Below are positions 24,192-32,660 of a DNA stretch of 64,000 bases, in pieces. The notes below the pieces were generated by a model that did not search any database, had not been told where the DNA came from, and was given only the letters and a program-made list of their open reading frames with translations. The translations under genes were made by a program, and so were the position numbers. The DNA lies in NCBI GenBank assembly GCA_963790325.1, contig CAWBNY010000003.1:868001-932000 (forward strand). Reading direction: 5' to 3'. Each line of letters starts with the position of its first letter. Within the stretch, counting starts at the first letter, position 1. Origin of the DNA: JAXDMK01 sp963790325. GTDB taxonomy: Bacteria > Actinomycetota > Acidimicrobiia > Acidimicrobiales > AC-14.

Positions 24192-24590
24192 TTACAGCGC
24201 GGTCGGAGGGGTGGATGTTGTAGGAGCCGGCGCGACCGCGGGCGTGGCCGAGGGCGCGGGAGCGGCCTGGCGGGCGTTTCCCCGGTCGAGCACCAGGCCG
24301 GCCGCGATTCCGATCGCGACGGACGCGGTGAGCATCCCCGCCACCCGCACCCTCGATCGGCGAGGAGCGGCCGGCCCGTGAGCCACCACCGTCGGACCCG
24401 GCGGGCGGGGCCGGGGTGGCCGCTCCCGCCGCTCCCGGCGCTCCCGCTCCATGCCCGTCGGCGGCAGCGGCGCTTTCGACGACGACGCCTCGGCCAGCGA
24501 CGAACCCTCCCGCTCCGCCCACAGGGCGGCGATGGTCTCGTGCGCGCTCGACGGACGAGGCCGCTGCTCCGTTTGCCCTTCGTGTGCCAT
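24192..24590 (-). CDS. Small membrane-anchored hypothetical protein
   Basis: 132 residues between two tRNA genes. The N-terminal 80 residues are hydrophilic with an Arg/Pro-rich stretch, followed by one transmembrane segment (VAGMLTASVAIGIAAGLVL, about 84-102) and an Ala/Pro/Thr-rich tail outside the membrane. Topology resembles many actinobacterial single-pass proteins of unknown function. No Shine-Dalgarno is seen. The codon pattern is consistent with coding, but there is no recognised homology. Confidence 0.55.
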   Translation of the reverse strand: MAHEGQTEQRPRPSSAHETIAALWAEREGSSLAEASSSKAPLPPTGMERERRERRERPPRPRPPGPTVVAHGPAAPRRSRVRVAGMLTASVAIGIAAGLVLDRGNARQAAPAPSATPAVAPAPTTSTPPTAL

Positions 24591-24707
24591 ACCCGACTTG
24601 TCGGCGTCGCCAGCTCGACGGTTGATGGGTCCGTCGGCCTACCGTCCCGCAGCCCGGCGGCAGCGGGCCCGCCCTCCGACCTGGGGCTTGGTTTCAGTTT
24701 CGAGTGG

Positions 24708-24779
24708 CTCGGGGGGAAGGACTCGAACCCTCAACGACAGGACCAGAACCTGCTGTGTTACCGATTACACCACCCCCGA
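24708..24779 (-). tRNA. tRNA-Gln (CTG)
   Basis: Minus-strand cloverleaf with acceptor TCGGGGG/CCCCCGA, the tRNA-Gln-like GTGTAATCGGTAACAC D-arm, anticodon stem GCAGG/CCTGT with loop TTCTGGT (anticodon CTG), T-arm GAGGG/CCTTC around TTCGAGT. Discriminator G, no encoded CCA. The grouping with tRNA-Glu and gltX suits organisms where one enzyme charges both tRNAs with glutamate. Confidence 0.94.
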
Positions 24780-24798
24780 AAGGCGCTTCCAGCCTAGC

Positions 24799-25443
24799 TC
24801 AGGCCTTGGCCCGCACCACCCGCTCGACGTCGGCCTGCCGGCGGAACCCTATGACGCGACCGACGGCCACCGCGACCGTCTCCCGGGCCATGTACCCGAT
24901 CTCCGTCATCCCCGCGATGGGGCTGGATCGGGTGGGTGAGGCGTGGCCCTCGAGGCCGAGCTCGTCGGCCATGGCCGAGATCCGCAGCGAGTGGAACGGG
25001 TCGGACACCAGCAGCACCTCGTCGATGTCGCGCTGGGCCAGGAACTCCGACACCGCCGCCAGCGACTGCCACGACGACGTCCCCGACACCTCACGGAGCA
25101 CGTCCCCGTCGGGGACGCCCCGCTCCAGCAGGTAGTTGGCCGACGCCGCCGCCTCGGTGAAGCGATCGCCGGGCTGGTTGCCACCGGTGACGACGACCAC
25201 CGGCGCCAGGCGCTGTTGGTAGAGGTCGATGGCGTGGTCGAGGCGGGCGGCGAGCACGGGGGACGGCTCCCCGTCGTACTGGGCGGTCCCGAACACGACG
25301 ATGGCCTCCGCCGGCCGGGCCTCGTCCCGAGCGGCGGCCCGGTAGACCTGGACGAAGGTCACGACCAGGTACAGAAGGGCGAGCACCACCACGCCGGCGA
25401 CGGCCTTGATGGCCAGCTTGATCGCGGGGTACGCCAGGATCAC
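24799..25443 (-). CDS. YdcF/SanA-like DUF218 membrane protein
   Basis: 214 residues. An N-terminal transmembrane helix (VAGVVVLALLYLVVTFVQVY) precedes the DUF218 domain: AIVVFGTAQYDG, then VVVVTGGNQPGDRFTEAAAS, GTSSWQSLAAVS and LLVSDPFHSLRISAMA. SanA/YdcF relatives act at the cell envelope and are linked to barrier function and murein metabolism; the chemistry is unknown. GTG start overlaps the gltX stop as GTGA, so it is translated with gltX. Confidence 0.88.
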   Translation of the reverse strand: MILAYPAIKLAIKAVAGVVVLALLYLVVTFVQVYRAAARDEARPAEAIVVFGTAQYDGEPSPVLAARLDHAIDLYQQRLAPVVVVTGGNQPGDRFTEAAASANYLLERGVPDGDVLREVSGTSSWQSLAAVSEFLAQRDIDEVLLVSDPFHSLRISAMADELGLEGHASPTRSSPIAGMTEIGYMARETVAVAVGRVIGFRRQADVERVVRAKA

Positions 25444-26846
25444 GCCCCGCCCAACATCCCTCGAGCGGCCTGCACCCGTTCGAGTGTGCGCTCCCGGCCG
25501 AGCGCGGTCAACGACTCGAAGAGCGGCGGGCCGACCGTGCGCCCGGTGACCGCCACCCGGATGGGCGCCTGGGCCTTGCCCAGCTTGAGCCCCCGGGCCT
25601 CCCCCACGGCCAGCGTGGCCTGGTGCAGGGCGGCCGCAGTCCACTCGGGCAGGACGGCGTAGGCGGCCGCTGCGTCGTCGAGCAGGCCGGCCGCCCCGGG
25701 CACCCCGACCACTCCCTTCGACCACGCCCCGGGGTCGACGTCGGGCCGGTCGAGGAAGAGGAAGTCGACCGTGGCCGGCACCTCCGACAAGGTCCGCACC
25801 CGCTCCTGCACGAACGGGGCGATGGCCTCGAAGGCGGCCAGGTCGAAGTTCTCCGGGGGCCACGGGGGGTCGCCCTCCAGCCACGGCAGCGAGTCCCGGA
25901 CGAAGGTCGTGAGGGGCAGCGCCCGGATGTACTCGGCGTTGACGTGATCGAGCTTCTGGACGTCGAAGAAGGCGGGCGACGGCTTGATGTCCTCCAGGCG
26001 GAAGTCGGCCACCATCTCCTCGACCGCCATGATCTCCTTGTCGTCGGCCCGGCCCCATCCGAGAAGGGCCAGGTAGTTGCGCATGGCCTCGGGCAGGTAC
26101 CCCCGCTCCCGGAACTCCTCGACGGCCACGTCGTCGCGCCGTTTCGACAGCTTCTGGCGCTTCTCGTTGACGATCACCGGCAGATGCCCGTAGAGGGGGT
26201 CGGCCTCGGGGCCGTAGCCGAGGGCGTGGCGGATGAGGATCGCCTTGGGGGTGGAGGAGAGCAGGTCCTCGCCCCGCAGGACGTGGGTGATGCCCATGTC
26301 GGCGTCGTCGACCGCGTTGGCCAGGATGAACATGGGATCGCCCCCCGCCCGGAGGACGACGAAGTCCTCGAGGTTGGCGTTGTCGAAGACGACGTCGCCC
26401 CGGATCACGTCGTGCACCACGGTCTCTCCCTCGTCGGGGGTGTGGAAACGCAGGGCCCGGCCGGGTCCCGGCCCCAGGCCCCGGTCGCGACAGAACCCGT
26501 CGTAGCCGCCGGCGGGGTGGCGGGCGGCGACGTCGTCCTTGGTGCAGTCGCAGTAGTAGGCCAGCCCACCGGCCACCAGGCGGTCGGCCGCCTCGGCGTA
26601 GAGGTGCATGCGCTGCGACTGGCGGTAGGGGCCCTCGTCCCAGTCGAGGCCGAGCCACCTCAGCGACCGCTCGATGCCCTCCACCAGGTCGTCGCGGGAC
26701 CGCTCGGGGTCGGTGTCCTCGATGCGCAGGACGAACGTGCCGCCGGTGTGGCGGGCGTACAGCCAGTTGAACAGCGCGGCCCGGGCGCTGCCCACGTGGA
26801 GGAACCCGGTGGGTGCAGGGGCGAAGCGGACCCGGACCGGCGGCAC
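25440..26846 (-). CDS. gltX: Glutamyl-tRNA synthetase
   Basis: 468-residue class I synthetase. The HIGH motif appears as PTGFLHVGSARAALFNW and the KMSKS motif as KLSKRRDD. LRIEDTDPERS, the anticodon-binding helices and length all match bacterial GltX. In actinobacteria it is normally non-discriminating and also charges tRNA-Gln, whose gene stands downstream. GTG 26846 is preceded by TACCGT seven bases upstream and no Shine-Dalgarno, so a leaderless mRNA is likely. The next gene downstream overlaps by four bases. Confidence 0.97.
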   Translation of the reverse strand: MPPVRVRFAPAPTGFLHVGSARAALFNWLYARHTGGTFVLRIEDTDPERSRDDLVEGIERSLRWLGLDWDEGPYRQSQRMHLYAEAADRLVAGGLAYYCDCTKDDVAARHPAGGYDGFCRDRGLGPGPGRALRFHTPDEGETVVHDVIRGDVVFDNANLEDFVVLRAGGDPMFILANAVDDADMGITHVLRGEDLLSSTPKAILIRHALGYGPEADPLYGHLPVIVNEKRQKLSKRRDDVAVEEFRERGYLPEAMRNYLALLGWGRADDKEIMAVEEMVADFRLEDIKPSPAFFDVQKLDHVNAEYIRALPLTTFVRDSLPWLEGDPPWPPENFDLAAFEAIAPFVQERVRTLSEVPATVDFLFLDRPDVDPGAWSKGVVGVPGAAGLLDDAAAAYAVLPEWTAAALHQATLAVGEARGLKLGKAQAPIRVAVTGRTVGPPLFESLTALGRERTLERVQAARGMLGGA

Positions 26847-26882
26847 CTGCTCAACGGTAGGCGGTCCCGGCCGGCAGATGAG

Positions 26883-27434
26883 TCATGTTTGGGCGGCCAT
26901 CCATCGCCCGGTGCCGGCCAGGCCCCACGCCCACACGAGCAGGGCGAGGCCGGCGAGGACCTCCCCCGTGATCCCTACGACGGACGAGTTGTCACCGCCC
27001 GAGAGCACCGCCCCGGCCCAGGCCGCCGCCGCCACCGCGGGGGCGGAGTAGGTGAGGACCAGCCCGGGGATCCGGGGGACGCGTCCGTGGCGGAGGAGGG
27101 GGATGCCGAAGAGGAGGGTGCCCACGCCCAGGACGGTGGCCCACACCACGACGGCCCAGGCCACGAAGCTGAGCAGGGCGCCCAGGGCGCTCACGGCGAT
27201 GCCGACCGTCGCCAGCCGCCCCAACCCGCCGTGGAGCCGGCTCAACCGCAGCTGGGTGACGACGACCAGCGCGGCCGAGAGCATCAGCATGAGGCTGCCG
27301 AGGCCGTAGAACGCGGAGGTCGGACCCTCGTCCCATCCCCAGAACCCGTCGGCCGCCGCGGTCGCGACGAACAGCACCACCACCAAGACCAGGCCCCCGG
27401 CCGCCACCGTCGCCGGGCCCGTGCGGGCGTTCAT
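26883..27434 (-). CDS. Multi-pass membrane protein, function unknown
   Basis: 183 residues with six predicted transmembrane segments and short loops (for example GLVLVVVLFVATAAADGF, LGSLMLMLSAALVVV, LLFGIPLLRHGRVP). No catalytic motif is visible. ATG start overlaps the upstream DUF4399 lipoprotein stop as ATGA, so it is the last gene of the five-gene unit that begins with the ECF sigma factor at 30472. Confidence 0.72.
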   Translation of the reverse strand: MNARTGPATVAAGGLVLVVVLFVATAAADGFWGWDEGPTSAFYGLGSLMLMLSAALVVVTQLRLSRLHGGLGRLATVGIAVSALGALLSFVAWAVVVWATVLGVGTLLFGIPLLRHGRVPRIPGLVLTYSAPAVAAAAWAGAVLSGGDNSSVVGITGEVLAGLALLVWAWGLAGTGRWMAAQT

Positions 27435-27904
27435 CCGCCCGCCACCACGATCGTGATCTCGTCCGTGAGTCCGAGGGCGAGGTGGGTGCCGTCGCCGGCC
27501 TGGAGGCACAGCCGGTGCGACCCGGCGGGCAGGACCAGCTCGGCCTCGGTCTGGGCCTTGCCGAAGTGGTTGTAGCCATCGGCGCCCACCGGGATGGGGG
27601 TGCCGGCCGGGAGGCAGTCCATGTCGACCAGGATGTGGAAGTGCCCGGCGCCGGCTCGGGGCGGGCCGGCCGGCTCGATGGTGAAGCCGGTGGCGGCCAT
27701 GTCCACCTTGACCGGGCTGGAGACGGTGGCGCCGTCCGCCGGCGACGTGATCGACACCGAGGCCGGGGCCGGAGCCGTGGTGTCCGGGGACGGGGTGGCG
27801 GTGGGCGAGTCGTCGTCGCCGCAGGCGACGGTGAGGGCGGCCGCAGCCAACGCCGCCACCGTCACTCTGAGCAGTTTGGGCACTCGGAGAAATGTGGGAG
27901 TCAT
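27431..27904 (-). CDS. DUF4399-domain lipoprotein
   Basis: 157 residues. Signal peptide with lipobox LTVACG (Cys about 27), a Pro/Thr linker, then a DUF4399-like domain: SITSPADGATVSSPVKVDM, GAGHFHILVDMDCLPAG, YNHFGKAQTEAELVLPAGSH and LALGLTDEITIVV. The His/Asp-rich GHFHILVD segment is the family hallmark. Role unknown; secreted or periplasm-facing. It belongs to the sigma/anti-sigma operon and overlaps the downstream membrane gene by four bases. Confidence 0.85.
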   Translation of the reverse strand: MTPTFLRVPKLLRVTVAALAAAALTVACGDDDSPTATPSPDTTAPAPASVSITSPADGATVSSPVKVDMAATGFTIEPAGPPRAGAGHFHILVDMDCLPAGTPIPVGADGYNHFGKAQTEAELVLPAGSHRLCLQAGDGTHLALGLTDEITIVVAGG

Positions 27905-27944
27905 GCCCGGACAGACGAGCGATCAGCTCGACCGGGTGACGCGC

Positions 27945-29156
27945 TCAGCCGGGAATCGGATCGCGGGCCTCCAGCTCGGCGTCGGTGCCGAAGAGCTCGT
28001 CGAGGCTGGCCGCCGTCTGCAGATCGGCCCGCTCGAGGGCGGGGGCGCCGGCCTCGGTGGGCTTGGTCCAGTCGGTGGTGCCGGCGAGGAGGACGGCGGC
28101 CAGGGCCAGGGCGAGGGCGAGGGCGAGGCCGAGGGCCAGGCGGCCGGGGTCGTAGGACGCAGCCACGCCGGCCGGGAAACGGATCGGCACCGCCGACGCC
28201 GTCAGGTGGCCGTCGCCGACGAACACCGAGACGGCGCACGGGTGGCGGTGGCCGCACCGGTGGCGGGCGGAACCCCGGCCCACCTCGCCGAGCTCCACCG
28301 TCGCCGCCGCGGCCCCATCCCCCCCGGCCACGAACGCAGCCGCCGGTCCCCCGCCGGCGCAGCGGCGGGCGTCGTAGGCCTCGGGCGGGATGCAGACGAC
28401 GGCGACCCCCCGGGTGCCGGCCGCCAGGCCCCGGACCGTCACCGCCACGCGGAGGTCGCGGCCCGAGGCGGTGGCGGGACCCAGGGTGACGGCAACCGGC
28501 AGGGCGTCGTCGACGAAGACGGTCTGGGCGGTCGCCTGCCGGCCGCTGTCGGACCCCGTCACCCGCAACAGGCACGTCGGCCGGCCGGCGCGGCAGCGGT
28601 CGCCGTCCACCCCCTCGGAGACGGCAAGGTGGAAATCGGCCCGCCCGCTCCCGTCGAACTGCACCTTCGAGGCCGGCGCGCACACGACCTCGGCCCCCGG
28701 CACGAGCACGCACTGGGCCACACCCCCCGGCTCGAACTCGTGGAAACCGCGGGCCACGATCCGGACCACCCCCTGGGGCGGTAGGCCGCCGATGACGGGG
28801 TAGGCCGCGACTCTGTCGTCGCCGGTGGCAGCGACCACGACCAACGGCAGATCGGCACCGGCGGCGTGGGGCTGCGGCCGGGACCTGGTCGTTACCGGCC
28901 CCGGAGGGACGGTCGCCGGGGTCACCTCCACCGGCGCCGGTGCCGGCGCCGCCGCCTCGGGCTCGTGCTCGTGCTCGGGGGATCCCCCCCGCAGCCCGAC
29001 GGTCACGAACCCGGCCCCCATCAGGAGCACGAGCCCGCCCACCACCACCGCCGGCAGGAGGAGCAGCCGCCGGCGGGCGGATCCCAGGAGGCCGGCACCG
29101 CCGAGCGCGACCGCCCCACCGACGGCCACCACCACCACCAGGGCCACCAGCACCAT
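27945..29156 (-). CDS. Membrane protein with two neocarzinostatin-like domains
   Basis: 403 residues. Two N-terminal transmembrane helices (about 1-20 and 33-55), a Pro/Glu linker, then two beta-sandwich domains resembling the neocarzinostatin family: CVLVPGAEVVCAPASK to CRAGRPTCLLRVTGSDSGR, and GRDLRVAVTVRGLAAGTRG to CGHRHPCAVSVFVGD. Each has the paired cysteines typical of that fold. A final transmembrane helix (LALGLALALALALAAVLL) is followed by a 50-residue cytoplasmic tail. Neocarzinostatin proteins bind enediynes, but membrane-bound relatives have no known ligand. It lies directly downstream of the anti-sigma gene. Confidence 0.75.
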   Translation of the reverse strand: MVLVALVVVVAVGGAVALGGAGLLGSARRRLLLLPAVVVGGLVLLMGAGFVTVGLRGGSPEHEHEPEAAAPAPAPVEVTPATVPPGPVTTRSRPQPHAAGADLPLVVVAATGDDRVAAYPVIGGLPPQGVVRIVARGFHEFEPGGVAQCVLVPGAEVVCAPASKVQFDGSGRADFHLAVSEGVDGDRCRAGRPTCLLRVTGSDSGRQATAQTVFVDDALPVAVTLGPATASGRDLRVAVTVRGLAAGTRGVAVVCIPPEAYDARRCAGGGPAAAFVAGGDGAAAATVELGEVGRGSARHRCGHRHPCAVSVFVGDGHLTASAVPIRFPAGVAASYDPGRLALGLALALALALAAVLLAGTTDWTKPTEAGAPALERADLQTAASLDELFGTDAELEARDPIPG

Positions 29157-29171
29157 CGGGCGCGCCCGACC

Positions 29172-29828
29172 TCAGTCCGCCGACGGGGTCGGCGCCGGGG
29201 GGGTCGGGGTGGGCGCCGGCGGGTTCGCCGGCTGGCTCTGGTCGAGATGCCGGTTCAGGGTCAGCAGCCGGCCCATCACCGGCAGGGCGATGAGGTTGAG
29301 ACCGTGCAGGAGGCCGAGGATGAGCAGGATGCCGGCCACCCGGGCCGTCTCGTGCTGCAGCTGGGGCCCGGCCACGGTCGGGCCCCAGTTGCCTTTGGCC
29401 TGGAAGCTCACCGTGAACAGGATGAAGGCGAAGAAGATCAGGTAGTAGGCGATGTCGGTCAGAACGATGAAGCTCTTGCCGGTGCGCGGGTTGGCCCGGA
29501 ACACGTCGGCCGCGTAGCTCTTGCCGAACCGCTTGATGAGGGGCCCCAGCCACAGGGCCACGCCCACCAAGAAGGCGTTGGCGAGCAGTTCGAGCACCCA
29601 CCAGTCCATGAGCAGGTCTCCTTGTCGGTTGTCGATGACGGCGGTGAGAAGGGCACCCAGCCCACCTGCGGCGCAGGCGCCGACGAGGACGGCCCTCCGT
29701 CGCTGGCGGCGCAGCCGGCGGTCGTCGTCGACGCTCAGGCGCACCCTTTCGAACAGGTCGGGGCTCTCGTCGACGGCGGCGGCGCCGTCGAGCAGGGCCT
29801 GGTGAAGGCGGTCTTCGAGGACGGTCAT
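29172..29828 (-). CDS. Putative membrane anti-sigma factor
   Basis: 218 residues. The N-terminal 40 are charged and helical (LEDRLHQALLDGAAAVDESP) like the sigma-binding ends of small anti-sigma proteins, followed by about five transmembrane segments and a Pro-rich tail. ATG overlaps the ECF sigma stop as ATGA. The position and topology fit an anti-sigma factor that holds the sigma at the membrane; no zinc-binding HxxxCxxC motif is present, so it is not a ZAS protein. Confidence 0.65.
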   Translation of the reverse strand: MTVLEDRLHQALLDGAAAVDESPDLFERVRLSVDDDRRLRRQRRRAVLVGACAAGGLGALLTAVIDNRQGDLLMDWWVLELLANAFLVGVALWLGPLIKRFGKSYAADVFRANPRTGKSFIVLTDIAYYLIFFAFILFTVSFQAKGNWGPTVAGPQLQHETARVAGILLILGLLHGLNLIALPVMGRLLTLNRHLDQSQPANPPAPTPTPPAPTPSAD

Positions 29829-30472
29829 CCGAGCCTCGCCTCCAGGGCCGCCAGGCCCCGTTGGAGGTGGGTCTTGACCGAGTTCCGGGAGATGCGCAGG
29901 GTGGCGGCGATGTCGTCGATGCCCAGCTCCTGGTAGTAGCGGAGGACGACGCAGTCCCGCTGGCGGTGGGGCAGGTCGCGTACGGCCTCGATCACCTGCC
30001 GCTGGTCGTCCCGGAGGACGATCTCGTCCTCCGCCGATGCCCGCTCGTCGTCGAGGGGGAGCCGGTGGCGGAGAGACACGAGCCCCCTCCGGTTGTGGTC
30101 CCGGACCAGGTTGAGGACGATCGAGCGCAGGTAGGCGGCCGACTTGGCCGGGTCCTGGATGCGTCCACTCGATCGGGCCAGGCGGATGAACGCCTCCTGG
30201 ACCAGGTCCTCGGCCGCGTTGCGGTCGTCGACGAACAGGCGGGCCAGGCGCACGAGCGACCGGCCCTCCCGTTCGAAGAGGCCGACCAGGAGGGCGTCGG
30301 TGCCGACGACCGACACCTCGGTCAGGGTCAGGGGGACGGCCGGCGGGACGATCGCCTCCACCATCAACGCCAGCCGTCCCAGCTCCATTACCGCGACAGA
30401 CGGCGAAGGGGTGGTCCGCGGGTGACAGGCGGCCCGAAGCGCATCGGTGAGCCGGGCTCCGATGTGCGTCAC
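29825..30472 (-). CDS. ECF-type RNA polymerase sigma factor
   Basis: 215 residues with region 2 (LVRLARLFVDDRNAAEDLVQ then EAFIRLARS) and region 4 (LPHRQRDCVVLRYYQELGID then DIAATLRISRNSVKTHLQRG). GTG 30472 is six bases after TATGCT, a pattern seen at many leaderless genes here; the alternative ATG at 30388 lacks any ribosome site. With the longer start the N-terminus has about 55 residues before region 2, somewhat long for the family. It heads a five-gene operon with its anti-sigma candidate. Divergent from proS, whose own TACCCT element is 15 bp away. Confidence 0.9.
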   Translation of the reverse strand: MTHIGARLTDALRAACHPRTTPSPSVAVMELGRLALMVEAIVPPAVPLTLTEVSVVGTDALLVGLFEREGRSLVRLARLFVDDRNAAEDLVQEAFIRLARSSGRIQDPAKSAAYLRSIVLNLVRDHNRRGLVSLRHRLPLDDERASAEDEIVLRDDQRQVIEAVRDLPHRQRDCVVLRYYQELGIDDIAATLRISRNSVKTHLQRGLAALEARLG

Positions 30473-30512
30473 CGGCTGAGCATACGAGGGGGCTCAACTA
30501 CCCTCCGGGACG

Positions 30513-31922
30513 ATGGCCAAGGCCCCCGTCCTCACCCCCCAGTCCCAGGACTTCCCGCAGTGGTACCAGGACGTGGTGGCCAAGGCGGAGATGGCCGAGA
30601 ACGGCCCGGTGCGGGGGACGATGGTGATCCGCCCCTACGGCTACTCCATCTGGGAGCGCATGCAGCGGGAGCTCGACGACCGCATCAAGGCGGCCGGCGC
30701 CCAGAACGCCTACTTCCCGTTGTTCATCCCGGAGTCGTATCTGCGCAAGGAGGCGCAGCACGTCGAGGGGTTCAGCCCCGAGCTGGCCGTCGTCACCCAC
30801 GGTGGGGGCAAGGAGCTGGATGAGCCGGTGGTGGTGCGGCCAACCAGCGAGACGATCATCAACGTCTTCTTCGCCAAGTGGGTCCAGAGCTACCGCGACC
30901 TGCCCCTGCTCATCAATCAGTGGGCCAACGTCGTGCGCTGGGAGCTGCGGCCCCGGATCTTCCTGCGCACCACCGAGTTCCTGTGGCAGGAGGGCCACAC
31001 CGCCCACGCCACCCAGGCCGAGGCCCGTGACTATGCCTTGGGGATCCTCCACGACGTGTACGAGGACTTCGCCCGGGAGGTGATGGCCTTTCCCGTGATC
31101 GTCGGCCGCAAGACGGAGCGGGAGCGGTTCGCGGGGGCGGACGCCACCTTCACCATCGAGGGGATGATGGGCGACGGCAAGGCCCTGCAGATGGGCACCA
31201 GCCACGAGCTGGGGCAGAACTTCGCCAAGGCGTTCGACATCACGTTCCAGTCCGACACCGGTTCGACCGAGCACGCCTGGCAGACGTCGTGGGGGGCGAC
31301 GACCCGGCTGGTGGGGGCGCTCATCATGGGCCACGGCGACGACGCCGGCCTGCGGGTGCCGCCTCGTCTGGCCCCGATCCAGGCGGTGGTGCTGGTCGTC
31401 CGCGACGAGGAGGGGGCGGGCGACCGGGCGGCGGCGGTGGCCGCCTCGCTCCGGGCCGCGGGGGTGCGGGTCGAGCTCGACGATCGGGTGGCCACCGGGT
31501 TCGGCCGGCGGGCGATCGAGTGGGAGGTCAAGGGCATTCCGGTGCGCATCGAGATCGGACCCCGCGATGTGGCGTCGGGATCGTGCACCCTCGTCCGGCG
31601 CGACACTGCGGGCAAGGAACCGGTGTCGCTGGAGGGCCTGGAGGCGGTGGTCCTCCGGGTGCTCGACGAGATCCAGGGGGCGTTGTTGCGCCAGGCCCAG
31701 CAGCGCCAGGATTCCCGCACGGCAACGGCCTCGACCCTGGCCGAGGCCCGGGAGGCGGCCGCCTCGGGGTTCGTCCGGGTCCCGTGGGCCGAGGTCCGGG
31801 GCCACGAGGACGATCTGGGCCGGGACGCCCTCACCGTCCGCTGCCTCGTGCGGGGCGACGGGTCGGTGCCGCTGTCGTCGGCGGAGCCCGACCTGACCGC
31901 CATCGTGGCGAAGGCCTACTGA
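30513..31922 (+). CDS. proS: Prolyl-tRNA synthetase, archaeal/eukaryotic-type (ProRS type 3)
   Basis: 469-residue class II synthetase. Motif 1 region ERMQRELDDRIKAAGAQNAY, motif 2 RWELRPRIFLRTTEFLWQEG and motif 3 LVGALIMGHGDDAGLRVPPR are all intact; VVRPTSETII is the ATP/proline pocket. It lacks the editing INS domain and has the C-terminal extension ending in IVAKAY, as in the archaeal-type enzyme common in Actinobacteria subgroups and Thermus. ATG 30513 follows TACCCT by eight bases, without Shine-Dalgarno. Confidence 0.97.
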   Translation: MAKAPVLTPQSQDFPQWYQDVVAKAEMAENGPVRGTMVIRPYGYSIWERMQRELDDRIKAAGAQNAYFPLFIPESYLRKEAQHVEGFSPELAVVTHGGGKELDEPVVVRPTSETIINVFFAKWVQSYRDLPLLINQWANVVRWELRPRIFLRTTEFLWQEGHTAHATQAEARDYALGILHDVYEDFAREVMAFPVIVGRKTERERFAGADATFTIEGMMGDGKALQMGTSHELGQNFAKAFDITFQSDTGSTEHAWQTSWGATTRLVGALIMGHGDDAGLRVPPRLAPIQAVVLVVRDEEGAGDRAAAVAASLRAAGVRVELDDRVATGFGRRAIEWEVKGIPVRIEIGPRDVASGSCTLVRRDTAGKEPVSLEGLEAVVLRVLDEIQGALLRQAQQRQDSRTATASTLAEAREAAASGFVRVPWAEVRGHEDDLGRDALTVRCLVRGDGSVPLSSAEPDLTAIVAKAY

Positions 31923-31979
31923 GCCCGCCCGTCGGTCGGCTCGGTCACGAACCGATCAGCAACCGACACGACCTGGTCA

Positions 31980-32447
31980 CTACTGCCCGGGGGAAGGCGA
32001 GGGAGCGGGGGACGCAGGTGGCTCCGGATCAGGAGCCGATGGAGATCCCGGTCGAGTCGGGCCGGGCAGCGGCGATGGGGCCGGGTCGGATATGTCGTGC
32101 GTCGGCACTCCCCGCTGGCATTCCATCACGATGCGCAGGTCGCCGGGAGCAGACCCGAAGCGCCACATCGTCTCGATCATGTCGGTGCTGGCGAGCTCCG
32201 ACACCGGCGTGGCGGTCGCGGTCAGCGTGCGGGACACGGGGTCGATCGTCTCGACGAAAACCTCGGCATCGTCGATCGGGAAATGGTGGTGGAGCAGGGC
32301 GACGCCGAACTTGTCGATCAGCCCGTGTCGCGCCAGCACGGCGCGAACCTCCTCCAGACAGGATCTGTCCTCAGGCGAGATCGGCTCCACCTCCCCGATG
32401 TGCGGGACTTCGGCCCATTGCAGAGCCACCATGTCGGATGCTCCCAT
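31980..32447 (-). CDS. Hypothetical protein with Pro-rich tail
   Basis: 155 residues. AAGGAGG eight bases before ATG 32447 fixes the start. The first 110 residues form a compact domain (EEVRAVLARHGLIDKFGVAL then LHHHFPIDDAEVFVETIDPV) with a HHHF cluster, the rest is a Pro/Ser linker without structure. No signal peptide. I do not recognise the family. It is transcribed alone; downstream is the stop of proS on the other strand. Confidence 0.72.
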   Translation of the reverse strand: MGASDMVALQWAEVPHIGEVEPISPEDRSCLEEVRAVLARHGLIDKFGVALLHHHFPIDDAEVFVETIDPVSRTLTATATPVSELASTDMIETMWRFGSAPGDLRIVMECQRGVPTHDISDPAPSPLPGPTRPGSPSAPDPEPPASPAPSPSPGQ

Positions 32448-32553
32448 CGGTTCCCCTCCTTGAGAAGCAGACACGTGTGAAACCTCGTCCCAGGATATGT
32501 CGCTCCGTTGCCCTGGGAGGTGCCTGACAAGGCGATGGGCGTGCGCGAAGGAC

Positions 32554-32593
32554 GCCGCCGCCTCCCCGACGGCGGACCGGGGAGGCGGGCGGC
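32554..32593. terminator. Strong GC hairpin, candidate terminator
   Basis: GCCGCCGCCTCCCC pairs with GGGGAGGCGGGCGGC across an 11-nt loop, a 14-bp stem with a single bulge. It lies 68 bp past the stop of the HEXXH protein gene (minus strand) in a non-coding stretch. The trailing sequence is only weakly T-rich, so termination is plausible rather than certain. Confidence 0.5.
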
Positions 32594-32660
32594 GCTTTCA
32601 CGGTGTCGGCCACGGGGGGCGGCACCTTGAGGCCAACTCGAAGCCTGCTCGGGGCTGCGC

